From Phlebiopsis flavidoalba (taxonomy: Eukaryota > Basidiomycota > Agaricomycetes > Polyporales > Phanerochaetaceae), in assembly GCA_035772785.1 (NCBI GenBank), contig JAOCPU010000050.1, forward strand, positions 124,001-188,000: 64,000 nt of DNA. Reading direction: 5' to 3'. Both the position numbers and the translations under genes were made by a program. Below are positions 35,749 through 48,100 of this stretch, in pieces. Every line of letters starts with the position of its first letter. Within the stretch, counting starts at the first letter, position 1. Below the pieces are notes generated by a model, which worked only from the letters and a program-made list of their open reading frames with translations, was not told the origin of the DNA and made no database searches.

Positions 35749-36602
35749 GTGCATGTCAGAGGGCTGTATGTATTTCCCATTATACCGAACTCGCTATCTC
35801 ACTGATTTGCCTAGCACCTCCACCCACGCTGGAAGCATATTTTGCGCGTTCTCTACACGCGCATCCACCACTCGACGCTGCACACTCTGCATGTGTTCAG
35901 GAATCGCTCATTGTCCATGTCTCACTACAAATCATGGTACTCGACCCCCTGGTATCCCCCAAGTGCACTGATTTAGCGTATTCGGTTCAAATCAAGTGGC
36001 CAAAAATATCGTCGGTTTGCACATCTCTGGATACATGTATATTCGCAACATTATTACGGATATGTGACATCCTTGCTTCCCTCACATCTATACAACCGTC
36101 TGCGCTCCCCGGGTGCCGCCAGGTGCGTCTGCTCCTTGATTTGGATAAGACTTACATGCACAGCACAGCAAATATCCAACTTATACAGAACGAAGGGAGG
36201 CAGGAGATGTACTCCACTTCCGCACCGCTACACGCGCGATGCGGCGAGCGCATGAGAGGCTTAAAGAACAGTAGCATTTACGAGTATTCAGTAACGCATC
36301 GTGGCGTCAAAACACTGCCAGGACTTGAGATGAACGAAATGAACGCATAATTGGTTTCATGTAGAGCTTTCCAAGCTGAATCTCATTGTGTGGTCGGAGT
36401 TCCTTGGGCATTGAGTTACATCATTTACTCTCTGGGCTGCTGTGTGTAAGACCTAACCCGAGATCAGTTCTTGAACCACTCCACCTTTGACATGATGCAT
36501 GATCATTCATGACTACCTTACACTCGAACGTCCACTTCGCATCCCCCCACCGCCGTTCAACGAGACCACTAGCGAAAGCCAATATCTGCCTAGCTAGATG
36601 CC
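35749..36602. other. Intergenic region between bL31m and NCA2
   Basis: A frame open from bL31m runs on to 36350, but its sequence after the bL31m stop (which lies in a different frame) is Cys- and Ser-rich with no recognisable domain, so I regard it as non-coding. It should contain the bL31m terminator and the NCA2 promoter. Confidence 0.45.
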
Positions 36603-38912
36603 ATGACGACTTTCGTGACTCTGTTCTATCGTAACGCGGTCCCCAGGATACCACTTCCGTCCTCCGCGATTGCCTCACCTCCCGGAACCCCTAATCCCTC
36701 GACTGGATCTGTAGATACTCTGAGAGAACTCTCTTTGCAACTGCATCCTCCTTTGACCCGTCAAGACGCTGAACATGCAGCTCTCGTATTGCATAGCTTC
36801 GAGAGAGGTCCAGGACCGGACGCAATCGGAGAGGATGATCGCGCATCAAGAGTGTGATACTGGCCAAAATCCTGCTGGGTCTTATATACTCAGACACTGA
36901 ATCCCTTTTCTAGAAGAAGCCAGCGAAGCAGAGACGGACAGTTGGAGAACGGTGGTCAGTAAAACATCGAACGGCTCAGCAGGTAGATTCTGCTACTTTT
37001 ACCTTCTGCAAAGTGAGTCCATACTTGATGAGACGCGTGCAAACGCGCTGACCTTTTGCACCACGAAAACGCCGATTTGGTCGCAAATATCAGGCTCTTC
37101 CTACTCGCGTTCTGAGCGTGATCGACGTCAGGTTGTACGCAAAGTTCGGAGCAATATAACCTCCCCGCTAAGCCCGTCGTTTTTCACACCGTCCTTCCAT
37201 TCGCCAACTCTTCCCGTCGAGAAAACACTCTACACCCTCATACCATTTGACGGTCGCTCTTTTTCCACATCATAACAGCTTCGCGCCATAACCCAGCACA
37301 CACCATCCTGTTCAATTCCCGCGGGGATCGCCGACTGGACGTTCCAGCCCGGAAAAGTTGTTTTTCGCTTTTCCGATCATGTCCAGTGTTTTATCAACTT
37401 CACGCGCGTATACAATGTGCCTTGTATAACGGTTTCATGATGCCCGTCACCCTTGCGAGGCACACGACTGAATGCAAGTTCAAGCGACCGAAGGACGAGG
37501 CTACAAGAACTCCGAGACGAACGGGCTAGCCACCCTGGGGAGCCTCGTGATAAACATCCGAGATGATTTGACCGCAGTCCTCGAAAAACAGAGTTCCTCC
37601 GAGCAGCATCCAAGGCTGCAAAAGTCTTTGTGGACATTAGTTCCTCTCGGTAGCACTCAATCAGTGACCGAACATCTATCTCTGACTGAGTTCTCAATAC
37701 GGCTTTCGCACCAGTCAAACAAACCACGTACCAGGACCATGATACTTCCCACCGCAATAGAGTTGCGCATCTAGGGCTACAGCGACCTTCTCGGTTGTAC
37801 AACTTTGATATTTTGTATATTGGCCTCCTAAACGTTCGTCTTCGTTCCACCCTTCTTCTCGTAATGTTCTATTCCCGCCGCGATCGCTCCCTTCCTAACC
37901 GGTCGCAAGGACTCATTGAAGCAAATGGCCCTGGACGCCGCGGAGACGCTCAAAGGGTTCTGGGAGGACTGGCTCCTTGGACCTTTGAAAGATGTGGTCA
38001 AGACTGTTCGTGCGGGATCCGGCGAGGGCGTTATTATTACTCAGCAAAGCGTAAAGGCTGACTTCGGAGGTGAGCTACGAGTGCCCCCACGCAGTGCCCC
38101 TGATGTTCATGCCGCCACTAGTCGTTGGAGCGGATGGCCTTGTCTCTCGCAGAAGACAAATTCAACTATACGCAAGAGCAAATGGCTGCGCTTTCACTCC
38201 AAATCAGGCAGGGTGACCTTACTCCGGTCATGCAGATTTACGAGGATGACATTCGAAATCCGCTCAAGTCCGCGGTGGGTGGCACCTACTACGAACTCTA
38301 CTTGTTCAGGTCCAGAAGGCGAAGGCAAGCTTAAGTTTTGTATTCACACTATCACCTTTCGCTGACAATGTATGGTTGATTAGGTTGATATCGATCAGGC
38401 CTTGTCTGGCATTGACAAGCTGCTCAAATCTCAAGAGCTTACATTTGCCTTCGTCGGAGTAGCACCTGCTCTAGCACTCGTATATGGCGCAGTTGGATAC
38501 TTGACCCGATTGTGGAGGGGAAGTCGTGGGCGCGGACGTTACGGCGGAGTCGCCCACCGGGCCCGAGTATGGGGTGTTATGAGGCGAGTACACTTCACTG
38601 TTCGTACGGAAAACAAACTTACACGACTATCGCAGGCGAATTGAACGTCTGCTCATCGCCACGAGCACCACTGGTACCGCGATATCGACCCACAAACCTC
38701 GGGTCTGCTCCTGCTCTCGACCACACACCTTCGCTCGTACGCCGAGCGTCGTCTACCGTTTAACTCGAGGCTGCGGGACGGGTTTCTTGGACGACGTGGC
38801 CGACCTGGAGGATCCTGCTCTCGGGCGCCTAGAGAAGCTGCGCGTAGTAGATCGAATGTGGAAATCTTGGGGTCAGACTCTAGGATGGGTTGAGGTTGCT
38901 GGTACCCGATAA
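36603..38912 (+). CDS. NCA2: Mitochondrial protein NCA2 (nuclear control of ATPase)
   Basis: NCA2 family proteins sit in mitochondrial membranes and in yeast affect expression of ATP synthase subunits 6 and 8. The start MTTFVTLFYRNAVPRIPLPS is followed by a Pro/Ser linker and helical segments. Mid-protein the frame is broken repeatedly (37.0-37.9 kb), with recognisable pieces ERASHPGE-like and SKAAKVFVDIS. The family domain begins MALDAAETLKGFWEDWLLGP, then LKDVVKTVRAGSGEGVIIT (about 37920-38040). It continues ERMALSLAEDKFNYTQEQMA, LTPVMQIYEDDIRNPLKSAV (about 38125-38275), IDKLLKSQELTFAFVGVAPA and LALVYGAVGYLTRLW, a membrane helix (about 38408-38515). The end LEKLRVVDRMWKSWGQTLGW leads to the stop at 38910. 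Size (about 600 residues) is right for the family. It converges on the repeat-protein gene with 183 bp between them. Confidence 0.85.
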
Positions 38913-39095
38913 TTGCCAGCCTTCCCATGGTGGAAGTGTATCTTTTGGGGTCAGGATTTGGCCCCACTCAATATTTGTCGAGTGTCACGCTTGGATGTAA
39001 TTTGAAGTCTGAGAGTCGTCGCCGACCCTGTTCGCATTGCAAAATAACTACACGAGGGCTACCACAATGTTATGACAAATACCCTACCAAACACC

Positions 39096-41014
39096 CTAAT
39101 CAAGGTCGTTCAAGCTGCGCGCGACGAACTCATCGAGGAACTCCCGAGACTGCTGGCCGTTACCCTTGTTGGTGAAATGATCCAATAATGCCGCCGACAA
39201 CGGGTGCCGCGAATGAGGCTATCGTGCCAATAGTCTTGGAGAGAAATCGCGTCGCTCTCGTTCGCTTCCATCACGAGCGATCAAGTCGTAAAGCTCTCTT
39301 TCAAAGAGCTCGCGCGACTGCTGCTGTGCCGTTGTTGGTAAAATGGTCGATGATCCCGCCGACGACAGGTGCAGCGAATGAGGCGATTGTGCCTATGGTC
39401 TTTGAGCGAAAGCGCGTCGCTCTCATCGCCGCCGTCACGGGCCATTAGCTCGGAAAGTTCCCTCTCGAATATCTCGCGGGACTGTTGCTGGCCGTTGTTG
39501 GTGAAGTGATCGATGATGCCCACCAACGACCGGAGCCGCGAAAGAAGCAATCGTGCCAATGGTCTTCAAAGAGATAGCATCGCTCTCGTCGTCGGTACGA
39601 GCATTCGAAATCGAACATGTCGCGGCGCTGCTGGCTGCTACAACTCAAGTCAGTGCACATTACAGAGAGACCTAGTGGATATCACTTACTTCCCACTAAA
39701 GAGATCGTGCACCCCCCTGGCGGCGCTCACGACGCTGCTCCCGATGCTCGCAACATCTTTGACCACACCCAAGCTCAAGGCATCGCTTGTGTCGCCGTTG
39801 TCGCGTGCAAGAATTTCGAACGAGTTCGCGCTGCTTCTGTTGGTTGCTGGTGGGGGGTTTCGTCAAGTAAGTTTCGGGGACAGTTCATCGGTCAACTCAC
39901 CTGCCACTGAAGAGGTTGTGGACGGCGCTGACGACGCTGATACCGATGCTAGCAACATCTTTGATAACACCGAGGCTAAGCGCTCCGCTTCCATCGTTTG
40001 TCATCTCGGGCAAGGAGCTCAATGACGTCTCGCTGCTTTTGCTGGTTGCTGGATCGAGGGAGATACAATGAGCAAAGCGACGGAGGTCCATTCTGACGAT
40101 GTGCACGTTAACTTCCCCAAAGAGGTTGTGAACGGCGCTGATGACGCTACCGCCAATGCTAGCGACGTCCTTGATGGTGCTGAAGCTCAGAGCGCCGCTG
40201 TCGTCGCCGTCATCGCGGGCCAATATCTCGATCGAGTACACGTTGCTTCTGTTGATTGCTGCGGTCGCGTGTCAGTTACCGAGCATACATGACTCGTGCG
40301 CATACTCACTTTCCGCCTGAACAAATTATGCGCGGCGCTGACGACACTGCTACCAATGCTTTGCAACATCCTTAATAGTTGCTCCAGGCTGTGAGGGCAT
40401 CACTTGTCGCTCCCCGTCACGGACAAGGAGTTCAAGCACGTCACGCTGAGCCTGTTGGTTGCTACAAGAGTGGTCAGAAAACGTTGTAAAGCACATTTGG
40501 TGGGAAAAGGAATACATACCTCCCACCAAAGAGTGTTGTGGACGGCACTAATGACACTACCGCCGATACTGGCGACATCCTTGATAGTGCTGAAGCTGAT
40601 GGCGCCGCTATCATCCGTCTCATCACGGACGGGGAAGATATACTTCGGGTTGCAAGCGATGCCTCACCGCAGTATACGGGCCCCAAAAGCTACGCTGTTT
40701 CTATTTCCAAGGCCTCACGGCGCTGCGGTGAATTACCACTGAGTGGACAATATCTTCATCAGACATGCTACGCGGATGAGCACGCGCTATGAAACTTACT
40801 TGTTCTTGAAGTGATCGATGATACCACTAATGACGGGTGCAGCCACGGAACGCAATTGTTGCTCACAGTAGCCAAGCGATATGGCGTCGCTTTCGTTTCC
40901 GGAAGGAGCCTGTGCAGACGACGCAGTGTCACGAGCGAAATGGACCGGGGGGCGGCGAAGGCAGGCGCCGCGGGCGGCTACGGCGGCGAGAGCGATGAGA
41001 GTGGAGGAGCGCAT
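39096..41014 (-). CDS. Secreted protein of nine tandem units, one unit per exon in the middle
   Basis: No known family comes to mind. The N-terminus MRSSTLIALAAVAA followed by an Ala-rich stretch is a signal peptide, partly garbled by about three extra C. Seven exons are supported by GT-AG borders: 41014-40800, 40738-40520, 40461-40310, 40258-40113, 40048-39901, 39846-39690 and 39637-39096. Introns are 51-64 bp. Units in exons 2-6 follow a pattern NQQxQRDxxELLARDxGDxS, then DALSxxTIKDVASIGxSVVS, then AVHNLF. Exon 1 and the three units of exon 7 follow DESDAISLKTIGTIASFAAP, then VVGGIIDHFTN. Each unit is an acidic polar half plus a hydrophobic helix-like half. The end EFVARSLNDLD precedes the stop at 39096. 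Introns fall at one unit position in phase 2. Extra bases break the frame in nearly every exon. Role unknown: a structural wall protein or a precursor cut into unit peptides are both possible. Confidence 0.75.
39130..39600 (-). repeat. Three class-II units in a single exon
   Basis: The motif TIASFAAPVVGGIIDHFTN recurs three times with a period of about 162 bp (54 codons), each joined by a linker like QQSREIFERELSELMARDG. The copies are nearly identical in DNA, suggesting recent tandem duplication or gene conversion. Each copy carries an extra base, so the three lie in different frames. Confidence 0.75.
39690..40738 (-). repeat. Five class-I unit exons in tandem
   Basis: Exons at 40738-40520, 40461-40310, 40258-40113, 40048-39901 and 39846-39690 each hold one unit with KDVASI followed by a Ser/Val-rich helix and ending HNLF or HDLF. 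Four are 146-157 bp, consistent with a true size of about 144-147 bp plus inserted bases; the first is longer (219 bp) and carries extra sequence in its 5' half. Confidence 0.75.
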
Positions 41015-42428
41015 CTTGATTGTTTAGGGATGAGAAGTGGTTCAAATAGGGTGTTCGTGTAAAGATAGTGGGGTCGTAGATAGACTGGCTTGCGTGAAAG
41101 TCGTGAAATTAAATGCCGAATGCGAACAGTAAAATGAACCTAAGTCAGGCTCCCCAACAAAATATTTCAAAGGTCAATCTCCATTATGTTATCTAGCGCA
41201 GACACGACGGATGAACTACTCACCAACCAGTACCGGACTTGAGGATGGAAGGCGTGGACGAAATGAACTCCCAGAGCTGGGATTTCTCACTGCATTGGGA
41301 TTTTTGCAGGTCTTTTATTACATACGAACAGCGCCGAATTCTGTCTGACTTGCTAAGTGGCGCCACCCGATTACTCCACGCCAGCGCTAGGCGTCACTCG
41401 TGCGCATGCATGATGTCCGTGGTTGGGAGGAAGTGCTGAGACCAAGTTTCAGAGCAAAATCTGCGCACATTACCTGCGAAACGAGCGGTCAGTGACTGCG
41501 CAATGGTAAAAGACCTGCCCACCGTACTCACATCACACCCCATTGATTCGCATTGATGAGGCATTGAGGAGCAAAATCTCGGAACAGCCGACGGGAACTA
41601 GCATTGACTTCGAATGGCATGGACTGCACATTGATGCATAGCTTAATCGTCAAGGTTCGTGACCACGATCAGACGTAGCAAGGCAAGGTGGGGGACGTTG
41701 TGGCAGTGCGCGTGCACGACAGCGAGTAGACAGTTGCTGGAGAAAACACCGAGTTCACTCGTTTGATTGTGTTTCTACACAAATCAAACAGTTCGCATGA
41801 CGAAACGGGATGTGTGCTTACTCATGACGACAAGCAACGTTGGCGAGGAACGGCTGAACAAACCTACAAAACGACTTACCAGCGCATGACAGGCGAGTTA
41901 GTAAGATTCCAGAGCAGTATGTGACGCAAATACGATGAGATGTGCTTGCACCGCAGTCCTAAAGCTTAGTATCAATACTCATTAGTGACCGACAGCAGAG
42001 AGTACGAGGCGCAACGCGCGACAAGCAGTGCATCGTTTTGCTTTACGTAACGCTCATCAATGTTTTTAGGCGCGCATGATGTAGCGCATAGCGCATGCTG
42101 TACTTGATGCAAACACAGAGCTGCAGAGGTTTTCACAGTTCCATCTTCTTTGAATCGTTAGACTTTGGTAGTGAAGATCTAGTTGGAAAGTGTCAAAGTT
42201 GTTGCTTGTCAGCATACTCGATCGATTTGGAGCCATTCTCCCAAGTCCTGAAGAGGAACGGCATATGCCGATTAATTCAAACGCCGACAAGCCCTCCGTA
42301 AACCTTACTGAACCCGTCGTCAACAGAACCACAACGGCGCCGCAGCCCGTCCAAAAAAAAAAGTTCACTCATTCCTCGTCGTCCTCGCTAACTTCAGTTC
42401 TTCAACAGCCTTTAGTACATCCAACAAA
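41015..42428. promoter_or_regulatory. 1.4-kb divergent intergenic region (repeat protein / RPS27)
   Basis: No gene is recognisable. The region must hold the promoters of the repeat-protein gene (left end) and of RPS27 (right end). A run of nine A lies at about 42353-42361, roughly 70 bp upstream of the RPS27 start. Confidence 0.45.
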
Positions 42429-42882
42429 ATGGTGCGTATTGTGTTTTACTAGGGGGAAACTATGCCCGTATGTTCAATTAACGATGTTTTGCTGATCCCG
42501 CCTCCCGGTCATGTAGACTCTCGCCGTCGACCTCCTCAATCCCTCCGCTGGCGCCGAGGCCCGCAGGCACAAGCTCAAGCGTTTGGTGCAGTCGCCAAAC
42601 TCGTACTTCATGGATGTCAAGTGCCCAGGTGCGTCCACTCCCCCATCGAGCCAGACATCGCCCGCTCACTCTATGTGTCCTTTAGGCTGCTTCGCGATCA
42701 CCACCGTCTTCTCCCATGCGCAAACCGTCGTTCTCTGCGGTGCCTGCACAAGTGTTCTCTGCCAGCCAACTGGTGGCAAGGCGAGACTGACGGAGGGTGA
42801 GTATCAGGCATTCGTACGCGGCTCCGCAGCAATCTAACCAGTTTACCAATTAATAGGTAGCTCATACCGTCGCAAGAACTAA
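42429..42882 (+). CDS. RPS27: 40S ribosomal protein S27 (eS27)
   Basis: RPS27 is a zinc-binding protein of the small ribosomal subunit. Four exons read without any frame error: 42429-42431, 42517-42628, 42686-42796 and 42857-42882. Exon 1 supplies only the ATG codon, immediately followed by the donor GTGCGT. Exon 2 reads [37 protein letters not shown]. Exon 3 reads [20 protein letters not shown] and [17 protein letters not shown]. The zinc-finger cysteines are C-P-G-C and C-G-A-C. The end SSYRRKN precedes TAA. About 83 residues, the normal length for the family. Highly expressed ribosomal genes in fungi often have an intron directly after or near the start codon, as here. Confidence 0.97.
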
Positions 42883-45139
42883 GTTATTCATCGACGACTG
42901 TGTATCTTCTTCATCTGCAGCGCTCGTTGTCCTGGTTCACGCATTTATGACCGATCCGCTCCCGCCAGTACCGATCCGACATGCTTTTCCTCACGTTCTC
43001 ACGGAGGATCGCTCTCAGGACCACGGAATACGGTCTTGCTAACATGCCGTCCGCCGACGCCACATTACACCGCGTTCTGCTGTCGCTGTGTCATGTATCC
43101 CTTGGGGTTCTCGACCTCTTTTAGGTATCCATTGTAATGATTTTATGGTCTGCAGCAAGCTTGCACATGGTGGGCCATTATGCAGCAGGCGGTCTGACTC
43201 TGTGAGTAGAGTGCACGGCAGAAGTGAGACGCGTGGCTTACTCACTTTAGTCTACTTCAGATAGGCGCAACCTCGTACTCCATCACTCCGGCTTGATGAA
43301 GTCAGATTCATGTCAAAGGGCCGACTTCCTAGTCATCGACTGCACAAAATAATGCGTTTTCTCTATCACTTCCTATCATCGAGAAGAGTACCAGGGCTTT
43401 ATAAATGCTTGTGATTTTTGAGTGAATGTAGCATCTATGCACAAAGACATGAACCGACTTATATACTGACCAAGGACACCGCCTCACCGCTAGTGCCACC
43501 AGCGTCCACGAGGAGTTCAGGCCTCGGACAGTACCTGCTTAGTGCCGCTTAGCTCCCGACATGTCCCGGCCTTCGCGCATCCACGCAGCAAACAAAACCC
43601 TCTTGAGCCTTTTTCCCAAACACGTTTTTTTCGCGTCGACGCACGAGCGTCTTCGGTCTTCCCGGTAACCTGGACGGCGAGAGCGTGGCCTGATTGGTGC
43701 GTTACTCGTTTTCTTGGAGGCTCTTGTATGGCCCGACTGGGCTTAGCCTTGAGAACGCTATCCATAGACGATTCTCCGGGTTTTAGGAAGGTGGATATAA
43801 GGAGTTAGGAGCGGTTTGGAGTGTGGATGGGCGGGAATCGTCCGGGAATATTCGTGGTCGATAGTCCCGAAGCAAAAGATCCTGTTGACTGGACTAAGAT
43901 AGGTCTCCTTTATCTGGTCGTCGTGTCATCCGAATCGTTCGCCCTCATGCGCTATATCGTCGGAGCGTCGCATGATACGACTAGTGGTCTACATTTCTCT
44001 GACCGTTCGGCTAGATATTACCCCAGTCCACAGTCAAGTTAGGTACTTTGCCTGACACACTCACATGCCACACTCCTGACCGGATAGACACACAGGACAT
44101 CAACACCTCCCATTTCCACCTTACCAGTGTCAACCGCCGTGGACGACCCCCAACTTGCAATAAAGTTGAGTTGATAGGCGGACCGACGGGCCCCAGTCGG
44201 CTCCCAAGCCTTCTACATCTCGCCTCGCGACCAGCGCCCTGCTGCCTGCAACATCGACCATGCAGACCGCGTATTGAGGGTGCCCAGAGCAAGGAGAGTA
44301 CCGGAGGCTTATCACGTGCATCCTGCGCGGAGGACGGCAGGAGGTTCCCCGGCGAGAATGTCTGCAGCGTGGGGGCAGGGGGGGCGTGGCTTGGCTTTGG
44401 TGTGGCGGCTCAGCAGTGTAGTTTTGGGTCGCGAGCTAATGAACCAACTGTCCATCTGTCGGGGCGTACACGAGGCCTTCGAGCGTAGGGTCAAGATGGA
44501 GGCAAGTTGGGTCCTATCTCAAGGGTCGCAGTCGCCCCGTTGGGTCTGACAGATCCTGGAACATTGACAGCAGGGGGGGACGACATTGTTGGTGCTACTC
44601 ACTGCTGACTTTGGCCCCATGAATTTATGGACAGTCGGCCCTTTTCGGCTCAGTGAGGGACCTGTACCACGATCACGATCCTACCGGTCCGACTTTTGGG
44701 CTCTTGACGAGTTGGGGGAGGTGAACTCAAGTGCTCAACGGGACACTACGTATCATGTTGTTGATTTCATCGTACGAAAGCGACACGGCGGGAGACGAAT
44801 TGTGGGGCATTATCCAGTCGACGATTGGCACCTGAAAAGGAAGACTCCGTCCTGCCATGGGCTCATGCTAATTCCCCTGGCGATGTTTACCTTTCGTCCC
44901 TGTGGAGATCGGATTGGAGCCATTATGTACTTGACCTGTGGCTAGATCGTCAAGAGCTTCTCGATCCTTTTGTGTCATAATGGAGATAGATGTAGTGTGC
45001 CACAGTCGCTCCCATTTTGGGGGTGATCAAATGGTGGCCAGTGAGACTCAGAGAGCAAGCTGCATTCCGAGTCGATGCGCTGACGTTTACGTAATACTGA
45101 AAACAATGTATTTTCCCTGCTGCTCCCTCAGTCTCACTA
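42883..45139. other. 2.3-kb stretch without an assignable gene
   Basis: Frames of 60-150 codons occur on both strands (for example plus 44048-44488 and minus 43517-43765), but overlapping frames on opposite strands and lack of recognisable motifs leave none supportable. The 3' ends of RPS27 and MSH5 converge on this region. Confidence 0.4.
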
Positions 45140-48100
45140 CTACAACAAAGTTTCACCTTGACGTGTAGTATCGAATTCGAACAAATGCTCATGACCGCTG
45201 TTTTCTTTCCCAAAGACTTGCAGCGAGTAGCTGTTTTGCATCGATGTCTTCCCCAGAGTCGAGGTTACCATGCTAAGAACCGTCGACATAAACCTCCTAG
45301 TGGCGGTCGGCAAGTGTCTGCAGAGCTCAAGTCTTCTCGTACTTCGGTCATTTCTTCGTCCAGAAAGCGTACCGAGCTCATGCTTGGAACAAAATATCAC
45401 TACGTTCGTCAAGCATATGTACCGCTCGATGGACATGAGACTGATCGTCTCACCTGACGTAATTGAAGCCCTTCGTACTGCAATAACTATGTGGGGTAGT
45501 TGCACAAAAAGCTGACGCACACATGGCCGCATGGGAGTTCAAGCCTAGCCCTTTTGGCTACCCTTCAACGAGATTCACATGAGAGCATGTATCCAGATAG
45601 TACTATGCACGAATCTCCTATACAAATAGGTAATTCTCTGTCCGGGGTGCAGTAGAATGCTTTGCTCGGCGTCGCTAGTAGTATCATCCCTCCGGAAGTG
45701 CTTGGAAGAGCTCATACCGCGAGTAGCGATCCATTCGTAGAAGTCAGTTATAACTTGCATATGAACGAAGGCCACTGGAAGTCTCCGTGGGATTTAGCAT
45801 GCCCTCTCTGAAACACCTCGTGGAAATGTGTCGAAGCAACTACTCGGGGACCAAGCAGCCTCTCGGTCGAGTAGATGCTGAATGACTCCACAGAAAAGTC
45901 CGGCACCATCTATGCAGCTGTCATTGGAAAATTGTGACTTCTTATAATCACACGGTGTTGACATACCTCCGGAGGCCGTACCTTTCCCAAACTCGTCGAG
46001 TATTATGAGCGAGCGTGAAGTGGCATTGCGAAGAGCCAGAGACACCTGATTGAGGTCAATCATGAAGGCCGACTGAACCTATTATAGGATCAAGTCAATT
46101 TGTGAATGGGAGCTTTCAGCTCACAAAAAACAACCTACCTTCGATACAACCGATTCTCTAGTCTGAATGCGAGTGAAGACTAGAAATGTGTGAGTTAAAG
46201 CAGAAACTAGTGATCGCTTCACATACTCTGGTCTACAAGCCCCAGAGTCGCACACTGCGCTGGAACGAAGCTGGTCCGGGAATGGGATTTATAGCTAATT
46301 CGCTAGTTTTGTAGATGATGGGACGCATACCATCCTAATCTAATGGACAACGATCAGCCCATCTACAGTGAGCTGGTTATGGCGGAGCGTACCTGTGCCA
46401 TGTAATGAATTATGGCAATCTGTTTTAAGGTACACGCTCTGCGGAGCTGTAAGACCACTTTGACGGCCATAAAACTAAGCATCCTTACCTTGCCACAGGC
46501 GTTCGCCCCAGTGCAAACCATGACGTTGCTTCTACACCCAAGCATGCAGTCATCAAGACCCGTATTCCATCTCGTACGCGTTTTTAAGGCGTCTTTCAGG
46601 CTACTCGAGAGCCTCCTAATAATGTATCGTTTTGGAACAAACGTGTCGACCACAAGCTCTTGAAGCGGATGTCTAAATGCACATGTAATTACTGCACGAC
46701 TAGCCGTTATCATAGACTTACCTGCCCTGTTTGATTACGGTCACGGAGTCCTCGCTAGCTCAATTCTGCGTCTGACCAATAGTTATATGCTCTTGACGCG
46801 TCAGCGAAATGACAGTAAGCAATCCAGTTCTGCACATTGTATCGCAGGATTCCAGGATCGCCGTCTCATAATACTGTAATATCCTCTCCGAAAAGGATAT
46901 CTTTGAACTATTTCGATCTCTCTGTCTAAACCGAGGTTTATAGCTATGAGAGGCTTAGTCAGAGAGATACCCACCACAACAATAGCCGAATGAATGTCGC
47001 CAATGTGTTGATCCAAGTCCTGTGTGAGCTTCGTCAAGACGTCGACATGTCGTGCTGCCACAGCTTACCATGCATTTCTTGTGACTTGAAATAGACTTGT
47101 GCTCTAGGGATCAATTAACAGATGCACGGAAAATAATAGGTGATTTGTTACTCAGAAGAGAACTGGTGCAGATCATGGGTCAAAACAATCATTGAGGATG
47201 TGATCTGGTCACGCACTTGGAAGGGCTCCATCCGTCCATAACGGTCCATCCATTCTCTTTCCACTCTTCTCGCATCGGTACACATATAAGCAGTCCGGAT
47301 CAGCTCACTGCACTCAGGGTAGATGTGAGAAACCTTTACAAGTAGGCATCGTACACAAACAGCGCCCGTACCGAGCTGTGGGAAATACACTACATTCAAG
47401 GTTGATGCATAATCGGCGGAGACAGATGCCGACAACAGTTTCGGCGACCTTGCTCTGTTGCCTAATGAGTATCCCGATCCGCATTTCGCAAGTAAATGAT
47501 AATTACCAACACAGGAGTTCGATCCCTTTGTTGTATATGTGTTTTCATATCTTGTCTAAGTCATCATCAAATGTGCGGGACGTACACAAACTCGTTCGTT
47601 GCCCCGCTTGAGTTGATTCCTCCCAAATTAATCTACTCGAGCATTCAGCGCATGTCGTTTATACTCAGGCGACGTGGGCCCACCGTTTCATTCACAGTAT
47701 TTCCGATCTCTCTGAAGCTGGAGACTTCCAAGGTATTGGGATAGCTGTGCAATCAATGAGTACTAAGCCTAGAGGAGATACTACCACGAAAATCAACCTT
47801 TTTGACGATGTCAACGTGGCCCGCATGATCTAACTCCGAGACAGGCCTCCCGCAGCATGATCGAATGGAACGCGAACTATAGCAAAAACGTAAGAATAAA
47901 CCCACGAAAAGGGTCGATGTCGTTACCTTCACGAGCCCCTGCCAATCCGAGACCTTCGCTTTCGAGCTTTTCATGGCGGACAGGATTCTGGGAACATTCT
48001 TTATTCCTTTCAGGTGTATGTGCATCGCGTTCACAGAGTCTTGATTTTCAGGGCGCATGAAACAGGCTACAGCATCGTGGCGAGCAGACATCACCGCCAG

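Noticed and set aside
35295..36350. A single 351-codon open frame on the plus strand
   Set aside because: Only its first part matches bL31m; the bL31m protein leaves this frame at about 35560 after an extra A and stops at 35748. The rest has no recognisable content.
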